Positions 47,516-58,100 of a DNA stretch of 64,000 bases are shown here, in pieces. Positions within the stretch are counted from its first letter, which is position 1, and every line of letters begins with the position of its first letter. A program made the translations under genes and the position numbers. The stretch comes from Streptomyces sp. 8K308 (GTDB taxonomy: Bacteria; Actinomycetota; Actinomycetes; Streptomycetales; Streptomycetaceae). The stretch covers positions 20,651 through 84,650 of the forward strand of contig NZ_SMKC01000002.1 in assembly GCF_004348315.1 (NCBI RefSeq), given 5' to 3'. A model generated the notes under the pieces. That model saw only the letters and a list, made by a program, of their open reading frames with translations, did not search any database and was not told where the DNA came from.

Positions 47516-48085
47516 TCAGGGCTGCAAACATCCACCGTCTCCGTTCTGTTCCGTATCCTGTGCCGCCCGCGGGCTCCGGTGCCCGTGCTGAACCAGCTCG
47601 TTCCGCAGCAGGACGAGCGCCGCCCGCACGCTCTCGGCGCGGATCGTCGCCCTGTCCCCCCGCAGGGTGAGCCGTTGGGCCACGACTCCCCCGGTTCCGG
47701 GCGCCGAAACCGCCACATAGACGGTCCCTACGGGCTGGCCGTCCTGCGGCTCGGGCCCGGCCACCCCCGTCGTCGCCACGCCCCAGTCGGCGCCGAGCAG
47801 CCGGCGCACCCCGCTGGCCAGCTGTCTGGCCACCTCGGCGTCCACGGGGCCGCGCTCGGCGAGCAGCTCGCCCGCCACCCCGAGCACCTCGCGTTTGACG
47901 GCCGTGGCATAGGCCGTCACAGAGCCGAGGAAGGAGCGCGAGGCGCCGGGCACCGTGGTCAGCGCCGCCGCGACGAGGCCGCCGGTCAGCGACTCGGCGG
48001 CGGCGACCGTCTGGCCCCGCCGGCTCAGCAGCTCGAGCACCTGCTCCGCGACGACCGGCTCCGCGACCGAGGGATCACCGCCCAT
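47516..48085 (-). CDS. cinA: CinA C-terminal domain protein, nicotinamide-nucleotide amidohydrolase-like
   Basis: The protein has 189 residues, and only the C-terminal PncC-type domain of CinA is present. [45 protein letters not shown] is the family signature, followed by [23 protein letters not shown]. It deamidates nicotinamide mononucleotide to nicotinate mononucleotide in characterised relatives, salvaging pyridine nucleotides. The start overlaps the end of pgsA by 11 bp, so translation is coupled. The last 25 residues are divergent. It is downstream of rimO-pgsA and 95 bp upstream of clgR. Confidence 0.88.
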   Translation of the reverse strand: MGGDPSVAEPVVAEQVLELLSRRGQTVAAAESLTGGLVAAALTTVPGASRSFLGSVTAYATAVKREVLGVAGELLAERGPVDAEVARQLASGVRRLLGADWGVATTGVAGPEPQDGQPVGTVYVAVSAPGTGGVVAQRLTLRGDRATIRAESVRAALVLLRNELVQHGHRSPRAAQDTEQNGDGGCLQP

Positions 48086-48740
48086 CGGAGCGCCCCCTCG
48101 CGAGCCCGGCCCGGCGCAGCACGACCGCCTGCCGCACGTAGTCGAGGCCGGTGACCACGGTCAGCGCGACGGCCAGCGCCATCGCCCACCACCGCAGGGT
48201 GGCCAGCGGCCCGGTCAGCGACAGGATGTACATCCCGACCGCCACCCCCTGGGCGAGGGTCTTCAGCTTGCCGCCCCGGCTGGCCGGGATGACCCCGTGC
48301 CTGATCACCCAGAACCGCAGCGCCGTGATCCCTAGCTCCCGCACCAGGATCACCACCGTCACCCACCAGGGCAGGTCGGACAGCAGCGAGAGGCAGATCA
48401 GCGCCGCGCCCATGATCGCCTTGTCCGCGATCGGGTCGGCGATCTTGCCGAAGTCGGTGACCAGGTTGCGCCGCCTGGCCAGCTCCCCGTCGAAGAGGTC
48501 AGTGATCATCGCCACCGTGAAGGCGGCCCAGGCTAGCGAGCGCCAGGCCGGATCGTGCCCCCCGTCGGCCAGCATCAGCAGCACGAAGCCCGGCACCAGC
48601 AGCAGCCGCACCATGGTGAGCACGTTGGCGATGTTCCACAGGGCCGCCGCCTGCCCCTGGCGGTCGCCGGACGCCGGTGGGCCCTGGCGGGCGTCGGCCG
48701 CGTGTCCCTTACCTGCGGCCGAGGTCGGCGTGTCCGTCAT
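48075..48740 (-). CDS. pgsA: CDP-diacylglycerol-glycerol-3-phosphate 3-phosphatidyltransferase
   Basis: The protein has 221 residues. After a disordered N-terminus of about 30 residues, [16 protein letters not shown] leads into the CDP-alcohol phosphotransferase motif [26 protein letters not shown], with all D/G/A/R residues of the consensus. About five membrane helices follow. It makes phosphatidylglycerophosphate in the membrane for phosphatidylglycerol and cardiolipin. The ATG overlaps the rimO stop by 4 bp (ATGA). Paralogues make phosphatidylinositol phosphate, so the exact alcohol is inferred from family position. Confidence 0.88.
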   Translation of the reverse strand: MTDTPTSAAGKGHAADARQGPPASGDRQGQAAALWNIANVLTMVRLLLVPGFVLLMLADGGHDPAWRSLAWAAFTVAMITDLFDGELARRRNLVTDFGKIADPIADKAIMGAALICLSLLSDLPWWVTVVILVRELGITALRFWVIRHGVIPASRGGKLKTLAQGVAVGMYILSLTGPLATLRWWAMALAVALTVVTGLDYVRQAVVLRRAGLARGRSDGR

Positions 48741-50257
48741 CTTCCGCCCCCCGCGGCGGTGCCGACGACGGCCGGCAGCGCCACGGCGACGAGGTCCACA
48801 CCCTGCGCGGCGACGATCTCGGTCTCCACGAAGTCCCCGACCCGGGGCACGACCGCGCCGGCCTCCGGCACGGTGACGAGGATCTGGCCGTCCGTCTCGG
48901 GCGCCTGGTGCTCGCCGCGACCCACCGCGACCACATCGCCCTCGACGCCGTCCTCGGCCTCCAGCGACTCGATCAGGACCCGCGACCGCTCGCCCACCCG
49001 CTCCTCGGCCCGCTGCCCGATCAGCTCCTCCGCCAGCTGGGTGACGCGGGCCAGCCGCTCGGCCACCACCTCGGGCGGGTTCTTCTCGGTGTAGCCCGCC
49101 GCCTCGGTGCCCTCCTCGTCCGAGTAGCCGAAGACGCCGATGGCGTCGAGTCTGGCCGCGGTGAGGAAGCGCTCCAGCTCCGCGAGGTCGGCCTCGGTCT
49201 CGCCAGGGAAGCCGACGATGAAGTTGGACCGCACGCCGGCCAGCGGCGCCCTGGCCCGGATGGTGTCGAGCAGTTCGAGGAAGCGCTCGGTGTCGCCGAA
49301 GCGCCGCATGGCGCGCAGCACCCCGGGCGCCGAGTGCTGGAAGGACAGGTCGAAGTAGGGCGCGACCTTCTCGGTGCCGGTGAGCACCTCGATGAGCCCT
49401 GGCCGCATCTCGGCGGGCTGCAGGTAGCTCACCCGGATCCGCTCGAGGCCGTCCACGGCGGCCAGTTCGGGCAGCAGCGTCTCCAACAGGCGGATGTCCC
49501 CGAGATCCTTGCCGTAGGAGGTGTTGTTCTCGGAGACCAGCATGATCTCCCTGACGCCCTGCTCGGCCAGCCAACGGGCCTCGCCCAGCACGTCGGACGG
49601 CCGCCGGGAGATGAACGAGCCGCGGAAGGACGGGATGGCGCAGAAGGTGCACCGCCGGTCGCACCCGGAGGCGAGCTTCACGGACGCCACGGGACCGGCG
49701 CCAAGGCGGCGCCGCAGCGGGGCCCGCGGGCCGGAGGCCGGGGCGATCCCGGCCGGGAGGTCGGCGATGGTGGCCGCGCCGTGTCCTGGCAGGGCCACCT
49801 CCGTGCCCTGCCGCTCCGCGGGGCTGATGGGCAGCAGCTTGCGCCGGTCGCGCGGGATGTGCGGGGCGTGCACCCCGCCGGAGAGGATGGTCCGCAGCCG
49901 CTCGGAGATGTCGGCGTAGTCGTCGAAGCCCAGCACCGCGTCGGCCTCGGGCAGCGCGTCGGCCAGCTCCTTGCCGTACCGTTCCGCCATGCAGCCCACG
50001 GCCACCACCGCGCGGGTGCGCCCGGCGCCGCCGGCGGCGGTCGACTTGAGCTCACTGGCCTCGAGCAGGGCGTCGACGGAGTCCTTCTTGGCGGCCTCCA
50101 CGAAGCCACAGGTGTTGACGACGGCGACCTCGGCGTCGGCGGCGTCGTCCACCAGCTCCCAGCCGTCCGCGGCCAGACGCCCCGCCAGCTCTTCCGAGTC
50201 CACCTCATTACGGGCGCAACCAAGGGTGACCAGGGCGACGGTACGGCGATCGGACAT
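48737..50257 (-). CDS. rimO: Ribosomal protein S12 methylthiotransferase
   Basis: This radical-SAM enzyme methylthiolates an aspartate of ribosomal protein S12. The protein has 506 residues. N-terminal cluster cysteines are in [34 protein letters not shown] and [12 protein letters not shown]. The radical-SAM CxxxCxxC is [20 protein letters not shown] near residue 197. A TRAM domain ends the protein. The KKDSVDAL block separates RimO from MiaB. It is the first gene of a rimO-pgsA-cinA run with overlapping ends. Confidence 0.95.
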   Translation of the reverse strand: MSDRRTVALVTLGCARNEVDSEELAGRLAADGWELVDDAADAEVAVVNTCGFVEAAKKDSVDALLEASELKSTAAGGAGRTRAVVAVGCMAERYGKELADALPEADAVLGFDDYADISERLRTILSGGVHAPHIPRDRRKLLPISPAERQGTEVALPGHGAATIADLPAGIAPASGPRAPLRRRLGAGPVASVKLASGCDRRCTFCAIPSFRGSFISRRPSDVLGEARWLAEQGVREIMLVSENNTSYGKDLGDIRLLETLLPELAAVDGLERIRVSYLQPAEMRPGLIEVLTGTEKVAPYFDLSFQHSAPGVLRAMRRFGDTERFLELLDTIRARAPLAGVRSNFIVGFPGETEADLAELERFLTAARLDAIGVFGYSDEEGTEAAGYTEKNPPEVVAERLARVTQLAEELIGQRAEERVGERSRVLIESLEAEDGVEGDVVAVGRGEHQAPETDGQILVTVPEAGAVVPRVGDFVETEIVAAQGVDLVAVALPAVVGTAAGGGR

Positions 50258-50302
50258 GGGGTCAGCCTACTTTGTCCCGGCCACGCCGCCCGCCGGGGGC
50301 GG

Positions 50303-51130
50303 TCACCCCTCCTCGGGGTCGCCCGGGGTGTAGGTCAGGCGCTGGACCTGGCCCGCCTCGAAGTCGCTGTCGATGTCCTTGCCGTTGACCCGCAGCGAGA
50401 CGACCCCGGCGTTGCCCAGCACCACGTCGATCTGCTCGTCGTCGGTGAAGATCTGCGAATCCCCGTCCTGGAGGACGCCTTCGAAGATCAGTTCACCGTT
50501 TCCGTTCTTGGCCGAGACCCAGCTGGAGCCGCCCTCGACGGTGGCCTGGACGGTGACCTTGTCATCGGGCGCGGCGGCCACCGCGCTCTCCGAGGGGTCG
50601 GCCTCGTCCTCCTCGGGGACCGCCTCCTCCTGCTCCTCGCCGCCAGGCTCCGGCTCCTCTTCGGGCGAGGCCCCCGGCGTCGAGGCGCCCTCCGCCACCG
50701 CGCCCGGGTCCACCTCGTTCCCGCCGCTGAAGAAGGTGAAGCCCACGAAGCCGATGACGGCGACGATCGCGGCCACCATGGCGGCCGTCCAGTTGGGCCG
50801 GCGCGGCTCCGGACGAATCCGCTCCGCCTCGAAGAGCGGCCCTGACGAGAGCGTGGGCGGCGGCTGCTCGCCCCGCTGCTCGTTGTAGAGCGCGATCACC
50901 TCGGCCGGATCGAGGCCCACCGCTCGCGCGATCGTGCGAATGTGCCCGCGCGCGTAGACGTCACCACCACATCTCGAGAAGTCGTCCCGCTCGATGGCCT
51001 GCACGATCGGGACACGCACCCGCGTGGACGCGCTGACCTCGTCCACGGTCAGCTTCGCGTCGACGCGAGCCTGTTGAAGGGTACGACCGACGGAAGGCCG
51101 GTCCTCGGCTGAGGCGTTGCCATTGGACAC
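50303..51130 (-). CDS. RodZ-like helix-turn-helix membrane protein
   Basis: The protein has 275 residues. The N-terminal HTH_25 domain (VGRTLQQARVDAKLTVDEVSASTRVRVPIVQAIERDDFS) is followed by a linker, one membrane helix (MVAAIVAVIGFVGFTFFS), an acidic Glu/Pro-rich stretch, and an extracytoplasmic beta domain (VQATVEGGSSWVSAKNGNGELIFEGVLQDGD) of the DUF4115 type. RodZ links MreB to the cell-wall machinery in rods; in Streptomyces a role in spore or hyphal wall growth is plausible. GTG 51130 has AAGG upstream. It lies between rimO and ftsK on the same strand. Confidence 0.83.
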   Translation of the reverse strand: MSNGNASAEDRPSVGRTLQQARVDAKLTVDEVSASTRVRVPIVQAIERDDFSRCGGDVYARGHIRTIARAVGLDPAEVIALYNEQRGEQPPPTLSSGPLFEAERIRPEPRRPNWTAAMVAAIVAVIGFVGFTFFSGGNEVDPGAVAEGASTPGASPEEEPEPGGEEQEEAVPEEDEADPSESAVAAAPDDKVTVQATVEGGSSWVSAKNGNGELIFEGVLQDGDSQIFTDDEQIDVVLGNAGVVSLRVNGKDIDSDFEAGQVQRLTYTPGDPEEG

Positions 51131-51251
51131 GGGGGCGCCTTTCGAGCGTGGAGCCGCGTGCTGTGCATATAAGTCTAGGGGCGGCGCGAAAGGAACAGGC
51201 AACCGGGCCGACCTGAATTGTGGGCCAACAGGATGGTCCTCCAACCGCCAC

Positions 51252-53999
51252 CTAGCTGGAAGGCTCCCCCCGGATCAGCGCCAGCACGCCATCCAGCTCA
51301 TCCGGCTTGACCAGCACGTCCCTGGCCTTGGACCCCTCGCTCGGCCCCACCACGCCACGCGACTCCATCAGGTCCATCAACCGCCCGGCCTTGGCGAAGC
51401 CCACCCGCAGCTTCCGCTGCAGCATCGAGGTCGAGCCGAACTGCGTGGAGACCACCAGCTCGGCCGCCTGGCAGAGCAGGTCGAGGTCGTCCCCGATCTC
51501 CTCGTCGATCTCCCGCTTCTTCCCCGAGGCCACCGTGACGTCGTCCCGGAAGACCGGCGCCATCTGCTCCTTGCAGTGCGCGACGACCGCCGCGATCTCC
51601 TCCTCGGTGACGAACGCGCCCTGCATCCGGATGCCCTTGCTCGCGCCCATCGGCAGGAAGAGGCCGTCGCCCTTGCCGATCAGCTTTTCGGCGCCCGCCT
51701 GGTCGAGGATGACGCGGCTGTCGGCCAGCGAGGAGGTGGCGAACGCCAGCCGGGACGGCACGTTCGCCTTGATCAGGCCGGTCACCACGTCCACGCTCGG
51801 CCGCTGGGTCGCCAGCACCAGGTGGATCCCGGCGGCGCGCGCCAGCTGTGTGATCCGGACGATCGCGTCCTCCACGTCGCGCGGGGCCACCATCATCAGG
51901 TCGGCCAGCTCGTCCACGATGACCAGCAGGTACGGGTACGGCGCCAACTCGCGCTCGCTGCCGGCGGGTGCGGTGACCTTGCCGGCGCGCACCGCCGCGT
52001 TGAAGTCGTCGATGTGCCGGTAGCCGTAGGCGGCGAGGTCGTCGTAGCGCAGGTCCATCTCGCGCACCACCCACTGCAGCGCCTCGGCGGCCCGCTTCGG
52101 GTTGGTGATGATCGGGGTGATCAGGTGCGGGATGCCCTCGTAGGCCGTGAGCTCCACCCGCTTGGGGTCGACCAGCACCAGACGCACGTCCTCCGGGGTC
52201 GCCCGCATCATCACCGAGGTGATCAGGCAGTTGACGCAGGACGACTTGCCGGATCCGGTGGCGCCGGCCACCAGCATGTGCGGCATCTTCGCGAGATTGG
52301 CCGTCACATAGCCGCCCTCGACGTCCTTGCCGAGCCCGACCAGCAGCGGATGGTCCTCGCCGACCGCGTCGGCGGTGCGCAGCACGTCCCCCAGGTTGAC
52401 CATCTCGCGGTCGCTGTTGGGGATCTCGATGCCCACGGCCGACTTGCCGGGGATCGGGCTGATGATGCGGACGTCCGGGCTGGCCACCGCGTAGGCGATG
52501 TTCCTGGCCAGCGCCGTGATCTTCTCGACCTTCACCGCCGGGCCGAGCTCCACCTCGTAGCGGGTGACGGTCGGCCCGCGGGTGAAACCGGTGACCCGCG
52601 CGTCCACCTTGAACTCGGTGAACACGGTGGTCAACGACTCCACCACCGCGTCGTTCGCAGCGCTGCGGCTGCGGCCGGGGCCGCCGCGCCGCAGCAGTTC
52701 GAGCGAGGGCAGCGCGTAGGTGATGTCGCCCGAGAGCTGGAGCTGTTCGGCGCGCGGCGGCAGCGGCTCGGCCGGCGGGGGCGCGCTCTTGGTCAGGTCG
52801 GGAACGGCGCTCCCGCCGGCCTGCGCGGCCCGGCCGGCCTTCCGGGGCGCCGCCAGCTCCACGGCCGGCTCCGCCGCCTCCTCGCGGTCTGCGTGATCCT
52901 CCCGGTTCGCCCGGGACCGACGCGTGCCCGCCGAGACGCGGCTGCTGAGGTCGGCGACCAGCGGCGAGGGCTGCACCCCGTGCAGCACCGCGCCGTCCAG
53001 CGAGGCCGCGGCAGCGGCCGCCACGTCCACCGGGTCGGCCCCCTCGGTCGACCGGGCGGCGGTCCGCCGGGAGCGCCGCCGGGACTCGAGCGCGGCCCGC
53101 TCGGCTCGCTCCTGCCCGTCCTCCTTGGGCGCCACGACGCCTCTGGCGGCCGGCCGCTCGTCGTCGTCCCAGTAACGCTCGGGGACGAAGCCGCCGCCGT
53201 CCTCGCCGCGCTCGTGCCGCGGCCGGTCGTCCGTCAGCAGGCCGAGGCGGATGGCGCCCTCGCGCAGCCGCCTGGGGATCGCGTTGACCGGCGTCGCGGT
53301 GACCACCAGCAGCCCGAACACCGTCAGCAGCACCAGCAGGGCCATCGCCAGCGGTTCGCCCATGGCCAGGATCAGCGGCCGGGAGGCGACCAGGCCGAGC
53401 TGGCCGCCGGCGTTGCGCACCGCCTGCTCGCCCTCACTGGCGCCTGGCGCGCCGGCGGCGATGTGCACCAGGCCCAGCACGCCGAGCAGCAGCGCGCTGA
53501 GCCCGATCACGATCCGCCCGTTGGCATCCTCCTTCTCCGGATGCCGGATCAGCCGTACCGCGATGTACCCGAGCACCAGCGGGAAGACCAGGTCGAGCCG
53601 GCCGAGCGCGCCGGTGACCAGCATGGTGACCAGCTCACCCACCGGGCCCCGCAGATTGGACCAGGTGCCGGCGGCGATCACCAGCGCGAGGCCGAGCAGC
53701 AGCAGCGCGAGACCGTCCTTGCGGTGGGCCGGGTCGAGGCCCTTGGCGCCCCGCCCTATGCCGCGCAGCAGCGCCCCGACCGGGTGCGCGATGCCCAGCC
53801 ACACGCCGCGCAGCACGCGCACCACGATGTTGCGGGGCGGCGCAGGCGGCTTGGCCGCGGCCTTCTTGGCCGGCGGCTTCCGCGCCGCGGTCTTCTTCGC
53901 GGGTGCCTTCTTGGCCGGCGCCGACTTTCTGGCCGCTCCCCCGCCGCTCTGCCCGGCGCGCGCGTTCTGGGGACCCTTGCCGGACGTACGTGAGGCCAT
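51252..53999 (-). CDS. ftsK: DNA translocase FtsK/SpoIIIE
   Basis: The protein has 915 residues. The N-terminus is extremely Lys/Ala/Pro-rich (residues 1-55), then four membrane helices (about 60-260) and a linker of about 200 residues. The motor has Walker A VAGATGSGKSSCVNCL near 583, VRLVLVDPKRVELTAYEGIPHL, and LLVIVDELADLMMVAPRDVEDAI. The C-terminal gamma winged helix (LVVSTQFGSTSMLQRKLRVGFAKAGRLMDLM) recognises chromosome orientation sequences. It pumps chromosome DNA across closing septa during sporulation. An inverted repeat lies just upstream of its ATG. Confidence 0.96.
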   Translation of the reverse strand: MASRTSGKGPQNARAGQSGGGAARKSAPAKKAPAKKTAARKPPAKKAAAKPPAPPRNIVVRVLRGVWLGIAHPVGALLRGIGRGAKGLDPAHRKDGLALLLLGLALVIAAGTWSNLRGPVGELVTMLVTGALGRLDLVFPLVLGYIAVRLIRHPEKEDANGRIVIGLSALLLGVLGLVHIAAGAPGASEGEQAVRNAGGQLGLVASRPLILAMGEPLAMALLVLLTVFGLLVVTATPVNAIPRRLREGAIRLGLLTDDRPRHERGEDGGGFVPERYWDDDERPAARGVVAPKEDGQERAERAALESRRRSRRTAARSTEGADPVDVAAAAAASLDGAVLHGVQPSPLVADLSSRVSAGTRRSRANREDHADREEAAEPAVELAAPRKAGRAAQAGGSAVPDLTKSAPPPAEPLPPRAEQLQLSGDITYALPSLELLRRGGPGRSRSAANDAVVESLTTVFTEFKVDARVTGFTRGPTVTRYEVELGPAVKVEKITALARNIAYAVASPDVRIISPIPGKSAVGIEIPNSDREMVNLGDVLRTADAVGEDHPLLVGLGKDVEGGYVTANLAKMPHMLVAGATGSGKSSCVNCLITSVMMRATPEDVRLVLVDPKRVELTAYEGIPHLITPIITNPKRAAEALQWVVREMDLRYDDLAAYGYRHIDDFNAAVRAGKVTAPAGSERELAPYPYLLVIVDELADLMMVAPRDVEDAIVRITQLARAAGIHLVLATQRPSVDVVTGLIKANVPSRLAFATSSLADSRVILDQAGAEKLIGKGDGLFLPMGASKGIRMQGAFVTEEEIAAVVAHCKEQMAPVFRDDVTVASGKKREIDEEIGDDLDLLCQAAELVVSTQFGSTSMLQRKLRVGFAKAGRLMDLMESRGVVGPSEGSKARDVLVKPDELDGVLALIRGEPSS

Positions 54000-54002
54000 G
54001 AG

Positions 54003-54025
54003 GGTGAGATTACCCGGCTCTCACC
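54003..54025. promoter_or_regulatory. Inverted repeat immediately upstream of ftsK
   Basis: The 7-bp arms GGTGAGA and TCTCACC are separated by 9 bp and end 3 bp before the ftsK start codon. The spacer contains a TAAT on the minus strand. It could be an operator over the promoter or a hairpin covering the translation start. Confidence 0.45.
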
Positions 54026-54077
54026 GCAGGAGCACGGACCCCACGCACCCCTGAGACGCCGTCAGACCCGCCACGCA

Positions 54078-54752
54078 CTAGGCCGGCGAGTCGACCGGCT
54101 CCGCCCCGTCGGCCCCCGGCTGCAGGGCGTCGAGCGCCCGCCGCAGCCCGGCCAGCTTCCGCTCCAGATGGGCGGCCGTCGACACCGCGGCCCCGCCGCC
54201 GGACTCGGCCAGCTCCTTGGACAGCACCTCGGCCTGCTCCTCCACCGCGGCCAGCCGTGCCGACAGCTCGGGGAGCAGCCCACCGGAACCCCGCTCGGTG
54301 TCCGCCGGCGCCTGCCCGCCGTCCAACTCGCGGCGCAGCAGCGCCGCCTGCTCGCGCAGCTGCACGTTCTTCATGTGCAGGTCGACGAAGACGGACACCT
54401 TGGCACGCAGCACCCAGGGGTCGAACGGCTTGGAGATGTAGTCCACCGCGCCCGCCGCGTAGCCGCGGAAAGTATGGTGCGGGCCGTGGTTGATGGCCGT
54501 GAGAAAGATGATGGGGATATCGCGTGTGCGCTCACGCCGCTTGATGTGTGCCGCGGTCTCGAAGCCGTCCATGCCAGGCATCTGGACGTCAAGCAGGATC
54601 ACCGCGAAGTCCTCTGTCAGCAGCGCCTTGAGCGCTTCCTCCCCTGACGATGCCCGGACCAGCGTCTGATCGAGCGCCGAGAGAATCGCCTCGAGCGCCA
54701 GCAGATTCTCGGGCCGGTCATCGACCAGGAGGATCTTGGCCTTCTGCACCAT
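54078..54752 (-). CDS. osaB: Response regulator OsaB (receiver plus coiled coil)
   Basis: The protein has 224 residues. The receiver domain has acidic DD at 11-12, the phospho-acceptor Asp55 in VILLDVQMPGMDG, Thr in IFLTAIN and Lys in YISKPFDPWVL. The remaining 90 residues lack a DNA-binding domain: they hold coiled-coil heptads (MKNVQLREQAALLRREL; LERKLAGLRRALDALQ) with an acidic/glycine linker. In S. coelicolor OsaB is needed for aerial growth under osmotic stress and is the partner of the hybrid kinase OsaA. Here osaA lies 417 bp upstream on the same strand. The output is probably protein-protein interaction. Confidence 0.85.
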   Translation of the reverse strand: MVQKAKILLVDDRPENLLALEAILSALDQTLVRASSGEEALKALLTEDFAVILLDVQMPGMDGFETAAHIKRRERTRDIPIIFLTAINHGPHHTFRGYAAGAVDYISKPFDPWVLRAKVSVFVDLHMKNVQLREQAALLRRELDGGQAPADTERGSGGLLPELSARLAAVEEQAEVLSKELAESGGGAAVSTAAHLERKLAGLRRALDALQPGADGAEPVDSPA

Positions 54753-55169
54753 GGCCCGTCCTCCTCGCCCCTGCGACGCCGCCGAGCGCCGCCGTTGTGG
54801 ACGGCACCCTCACGCCGCCCGGTCCTATGCCGGACATGTTGACATCCACGCCGGCTTCGACGCCAGCGAGCCCGGCCCGCCGCGCAACCGCACGCGATGG
54901 CTTCCGGGGGCCCTCGCGTCGTTGCGAGAAGCCGAACACCTCCGGCCTAACCCCCGCTTCACCAGAAAACCCTCTGGCCGCTCGTTCAGCGGCCAGAAAC
55001 GCAAGGCACCCAGTGATCAGCGCATTGCGCTGCGTCACGATACCACGCGCACCCGAGACCGGCGAACCCGTCCGGTGCGCGACGTGCGACACCCGCGATC
55101 CGCCGCGCTCATTCCCAAAACGCCCACGCGGGCCCGCGAGTTCCCCCGCCGGGCCCCGCGCGGGGCCGA
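54753..55169. other. 417-bp gap between osaA and osaB
   Basis: No convincing gene was found. The gap contains the osaA terminator at 54974-54996, followed on the minus strand by about 220 bp that should hold the osaB promoter. The GC content is slightly lower than in coding sequence. The region is long for a signalling operon and suggests separate control of osaB. Confidence 0.6.
54974..54996 (-). terminator. Intrinsic terminator after osaA
   Basis: A perfect 9-bp stem (CTGGCCGCT/AGCGGCCAG) with a 5-nt loop is followed on the minus strand by AGGGTTTTCT, a classic T-rich tail. It lies 174 bp after the osaA stop codon. Confidence 0.75.
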
Positions 55170-58100
55170 TCAGGACGATCCGTCCATCCACTCGCTCATG
55201 ACCGTCAACAGGTGGTCGGTGTCGACGGGCTTGGTGACGTGGGCGGACGCGCCGGCCTCCATGCTCTTGTCCTCGTCGCCCTTCATCGCCTTCGCCGTCA
55301 ACGCGATGATCGGCAGCCCGGCGAACTGCGGCATCCGCCGGATCGCCGCCGTCGTCGCGTAACCGTCCATCTCCGGCATCATGATGTCCATCAGCACGAG
55401 CACGATGTCCTCGTTGGACTCCAGGACCTCGATGCCCTCCCGCCCGTTCTCGGCGTAGAGCACACGCAGCCCGTTCTGCTCCAACACGCTGGTCAGCGCG
55501 AACACGTTGCGCACGTCGTCGTCGACGATCAGCACCTTCCGGCCGCGGAAGTCCCGGTAGACACGGCGCCGCACCGGCTCCTGGTCACCCGCCTCGGCCG
55601 CGTCCTGCCGCTCCCGCCGCTCGGCGATGTGCGCCCCGTTCTCCGCGAACCGCTCACGGTGCCGCCGCGTCAACGACTCGGCCGCCCGCTCCGCCGCGAT
55701 CGACGCCTTGCGGCTCTCCCGCTCCCGGTCGGCCGCCGTGCCGAACGCGGCGCCGACGCCGCCCGAGGGACCGGGCGGCAACGCCCGCGGCCCCTCGGCA
55801 CCGCCGTCCTCGGGCGCCGCCTCGGCCGCCGGTTCCGCCCCGGACGACTCGACTTGCGGCTCCTCGACCGCCAGCGTCCCCGACGTCAACTGCCCGTAGC
55901 CGGGCGGCGGCAGCTCCGTCGGCTGCAACGGCAGGAACAGCGTGAACGTCGAACCGCGCCCCGGCTCGCTCGCCGCGTGGATCTCCCCGCCGAGCAGCCG
56001 CGCGAACTCGCGGGAGATCGAGAGCCCGAGCCCCGTCCCGCCGTACTTCCGGCTCGTCGTGCCGTCCGCCTGCTTGAACGCCTCGAAGATCACCCGCATC
56101 TTGCTGGCCGCGATGCCGATCCCGGTGTCCGAGACCGCGAACGCCACCAGCGGCGCGTCCGCCGTCAACACCGAGCCGTTCTCCAGCATCTGCTGCCGGA
56201 TCTCGTCCGGCACCTCGCCTCCGGCCGGCCGGATCACCAGCTCCACCGAGCCCGTGTCCGTGAACTTCACCGCGTTCGACAGCAGGTTCCGCAGCACCTG
56301 AAGCAGCCGCTGCTCGTCGGTGTGCAGCGTCGCCGGCAGCTCGGGCGACACCCGCACCGAGAACTCCAGGTTCTTCTCGGCCGTCAACGGCCGGAACGAC
56401 GCCTCGATGTAGTCCACCAGCTGCACCAACGCGATCCGGGTCGGACTCACATCCATCTTGCCCGCCTCGACCTTCGACAGGTCGAGGATGTCGTTGATCA
56501 GCTGCAACAGGTCGGACCCCGCCCCGTGGATCGTCTCCGCGAACTCCACCTGCTTCGGCGACAGGTTCGACTCCGCGTTGTCCGCGAGCAGCTTCGCCAG
56601 GATCAGCAGCGAGTTCAACGGCGTCCGCAGCTCGTGCGACATGTTCGCCAGGAACTCGGACTTGTACCGCATCGAGACGGCCAGCTGCTCGGCACGCTCC
56701 TGCAGCCCGCGCCTGGCCTCCTCGATCTCCGAGTTCTTGACCTCGATCCGCCGGTTGGTCTCCGCCAGCAGGTCCGCCTTCTCGCGCAGCTCCGCGTTCC
56801 GCTCCTGGAGCTCCTTGCGCTGCTCGGAGAGCTCGCCGGTCTGCTCCTGGAGCCGCTCGGCCAGCTCCTGCGACTGCTTCAGCAGCAGCTCCGTCCGCGT
56901 GTTCACGCTGATGGTGTTGACGCTCGTCGCGATCATCTCGGCCATCTGCTCGAGGAAGTCGCGCTCGATCTGCGTGAACGGCTTGAACGACGCCAACTCC
57001 AGCACCCCGAGCACCCGGTCGGTGAACTGCACCGGCAGCACCACCCCGTGCACCGGCGGCGCCTCACCGAGCCCCGAGGAGATCTTCAGATACCCCTCGG
57101 GCGTCGGCCCGAACAGGATCATCCGGCGCTCCTCGGCCGCCGTCCCCACCAGCGACTCGCCCGGCCGGAACGACATCCCGTGCGCCCCCGCCGCGTAGCC
57201 GTAGGAACCGATCATCCGCAGCTCGTAGTTGCCGTGCTCGACCGGCCCCGCCACCACGTCCAGGTCGCCGTCGGCCGGCACCGCGAGGAAGAACGCGCCG
57301 TGCTGCGCCGTGACCGTCGGCACCAGCTCGCTCATGATCAGGCTGGCCACGTCCTTCAGGTCTCGACGCCCCTGCATCAGCGCCGAGATCCGCGCCAGGT
57401 TGCTCTTGAGCCAGTCCTGCTCCTTGGTCTTGAGCGTGGTGTCGCGCAGGTCGGTCACCATCCGGTTGATGTTCTCCTGCACCACCAGGATCTCGCCCGC
57501 CGCGTCCGTGTCGATCCGCACGCTGTGGTCGCCCCTGGTCACGAAGTTCGCCACCCGGGCGATGCCCCGCACCTGACGGGTGAGGTTCCCCGCCATCTCG
57601 TTCACCGAGTCCGTCAGGTCCTTCCAGGTCCCCGCCACACCCGGCACCAGCGCCTGGCCGCCGAGCTGCCCCTCGATGCCCACCTCACGGGCCACCTTGG
57701 TGACCTGCTCGGCGAAGAGCGACAGCTGGTCGACCATCGTGTTCAGGGTCTCCTTGAGCTCGAGGATCTCCCCGCGCGCGTCGATGTCGATCTTCTTGGT
57801 CAGATCGCCCTGCGCGATGGCCGTGGTGACCATCGTGATGTTGCGGACCTGCCCCGTCAGATTCGATGCCATCTCGTTCACCGAATCGGTCAGGTCCCGC
57901 CAGGTGCCCGACACGCCAGGCACCTCGGCCTGGCCGCCGAGCCGGCCGTCCGTGCCCACCTCGCGCGCCACCCGCGTCACCTCGGCCGCGAACGACGACA
58001 GCTGGTCCACCATCCGATTGACGGTGTCGGCGAGTTGCTCCACCTCGCCGCTCGCCTTCACGGTGACCTTCTTGGTCAACTCGCCGTCGGCCACCGCCAT

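Noticed and set aside
51117..53993. 958-codon plus-strand frame opposite ftsK
   Set aside because: Shadow of ftsK. The FtsK motor and membrane segments on the minus strand are unambiguous.
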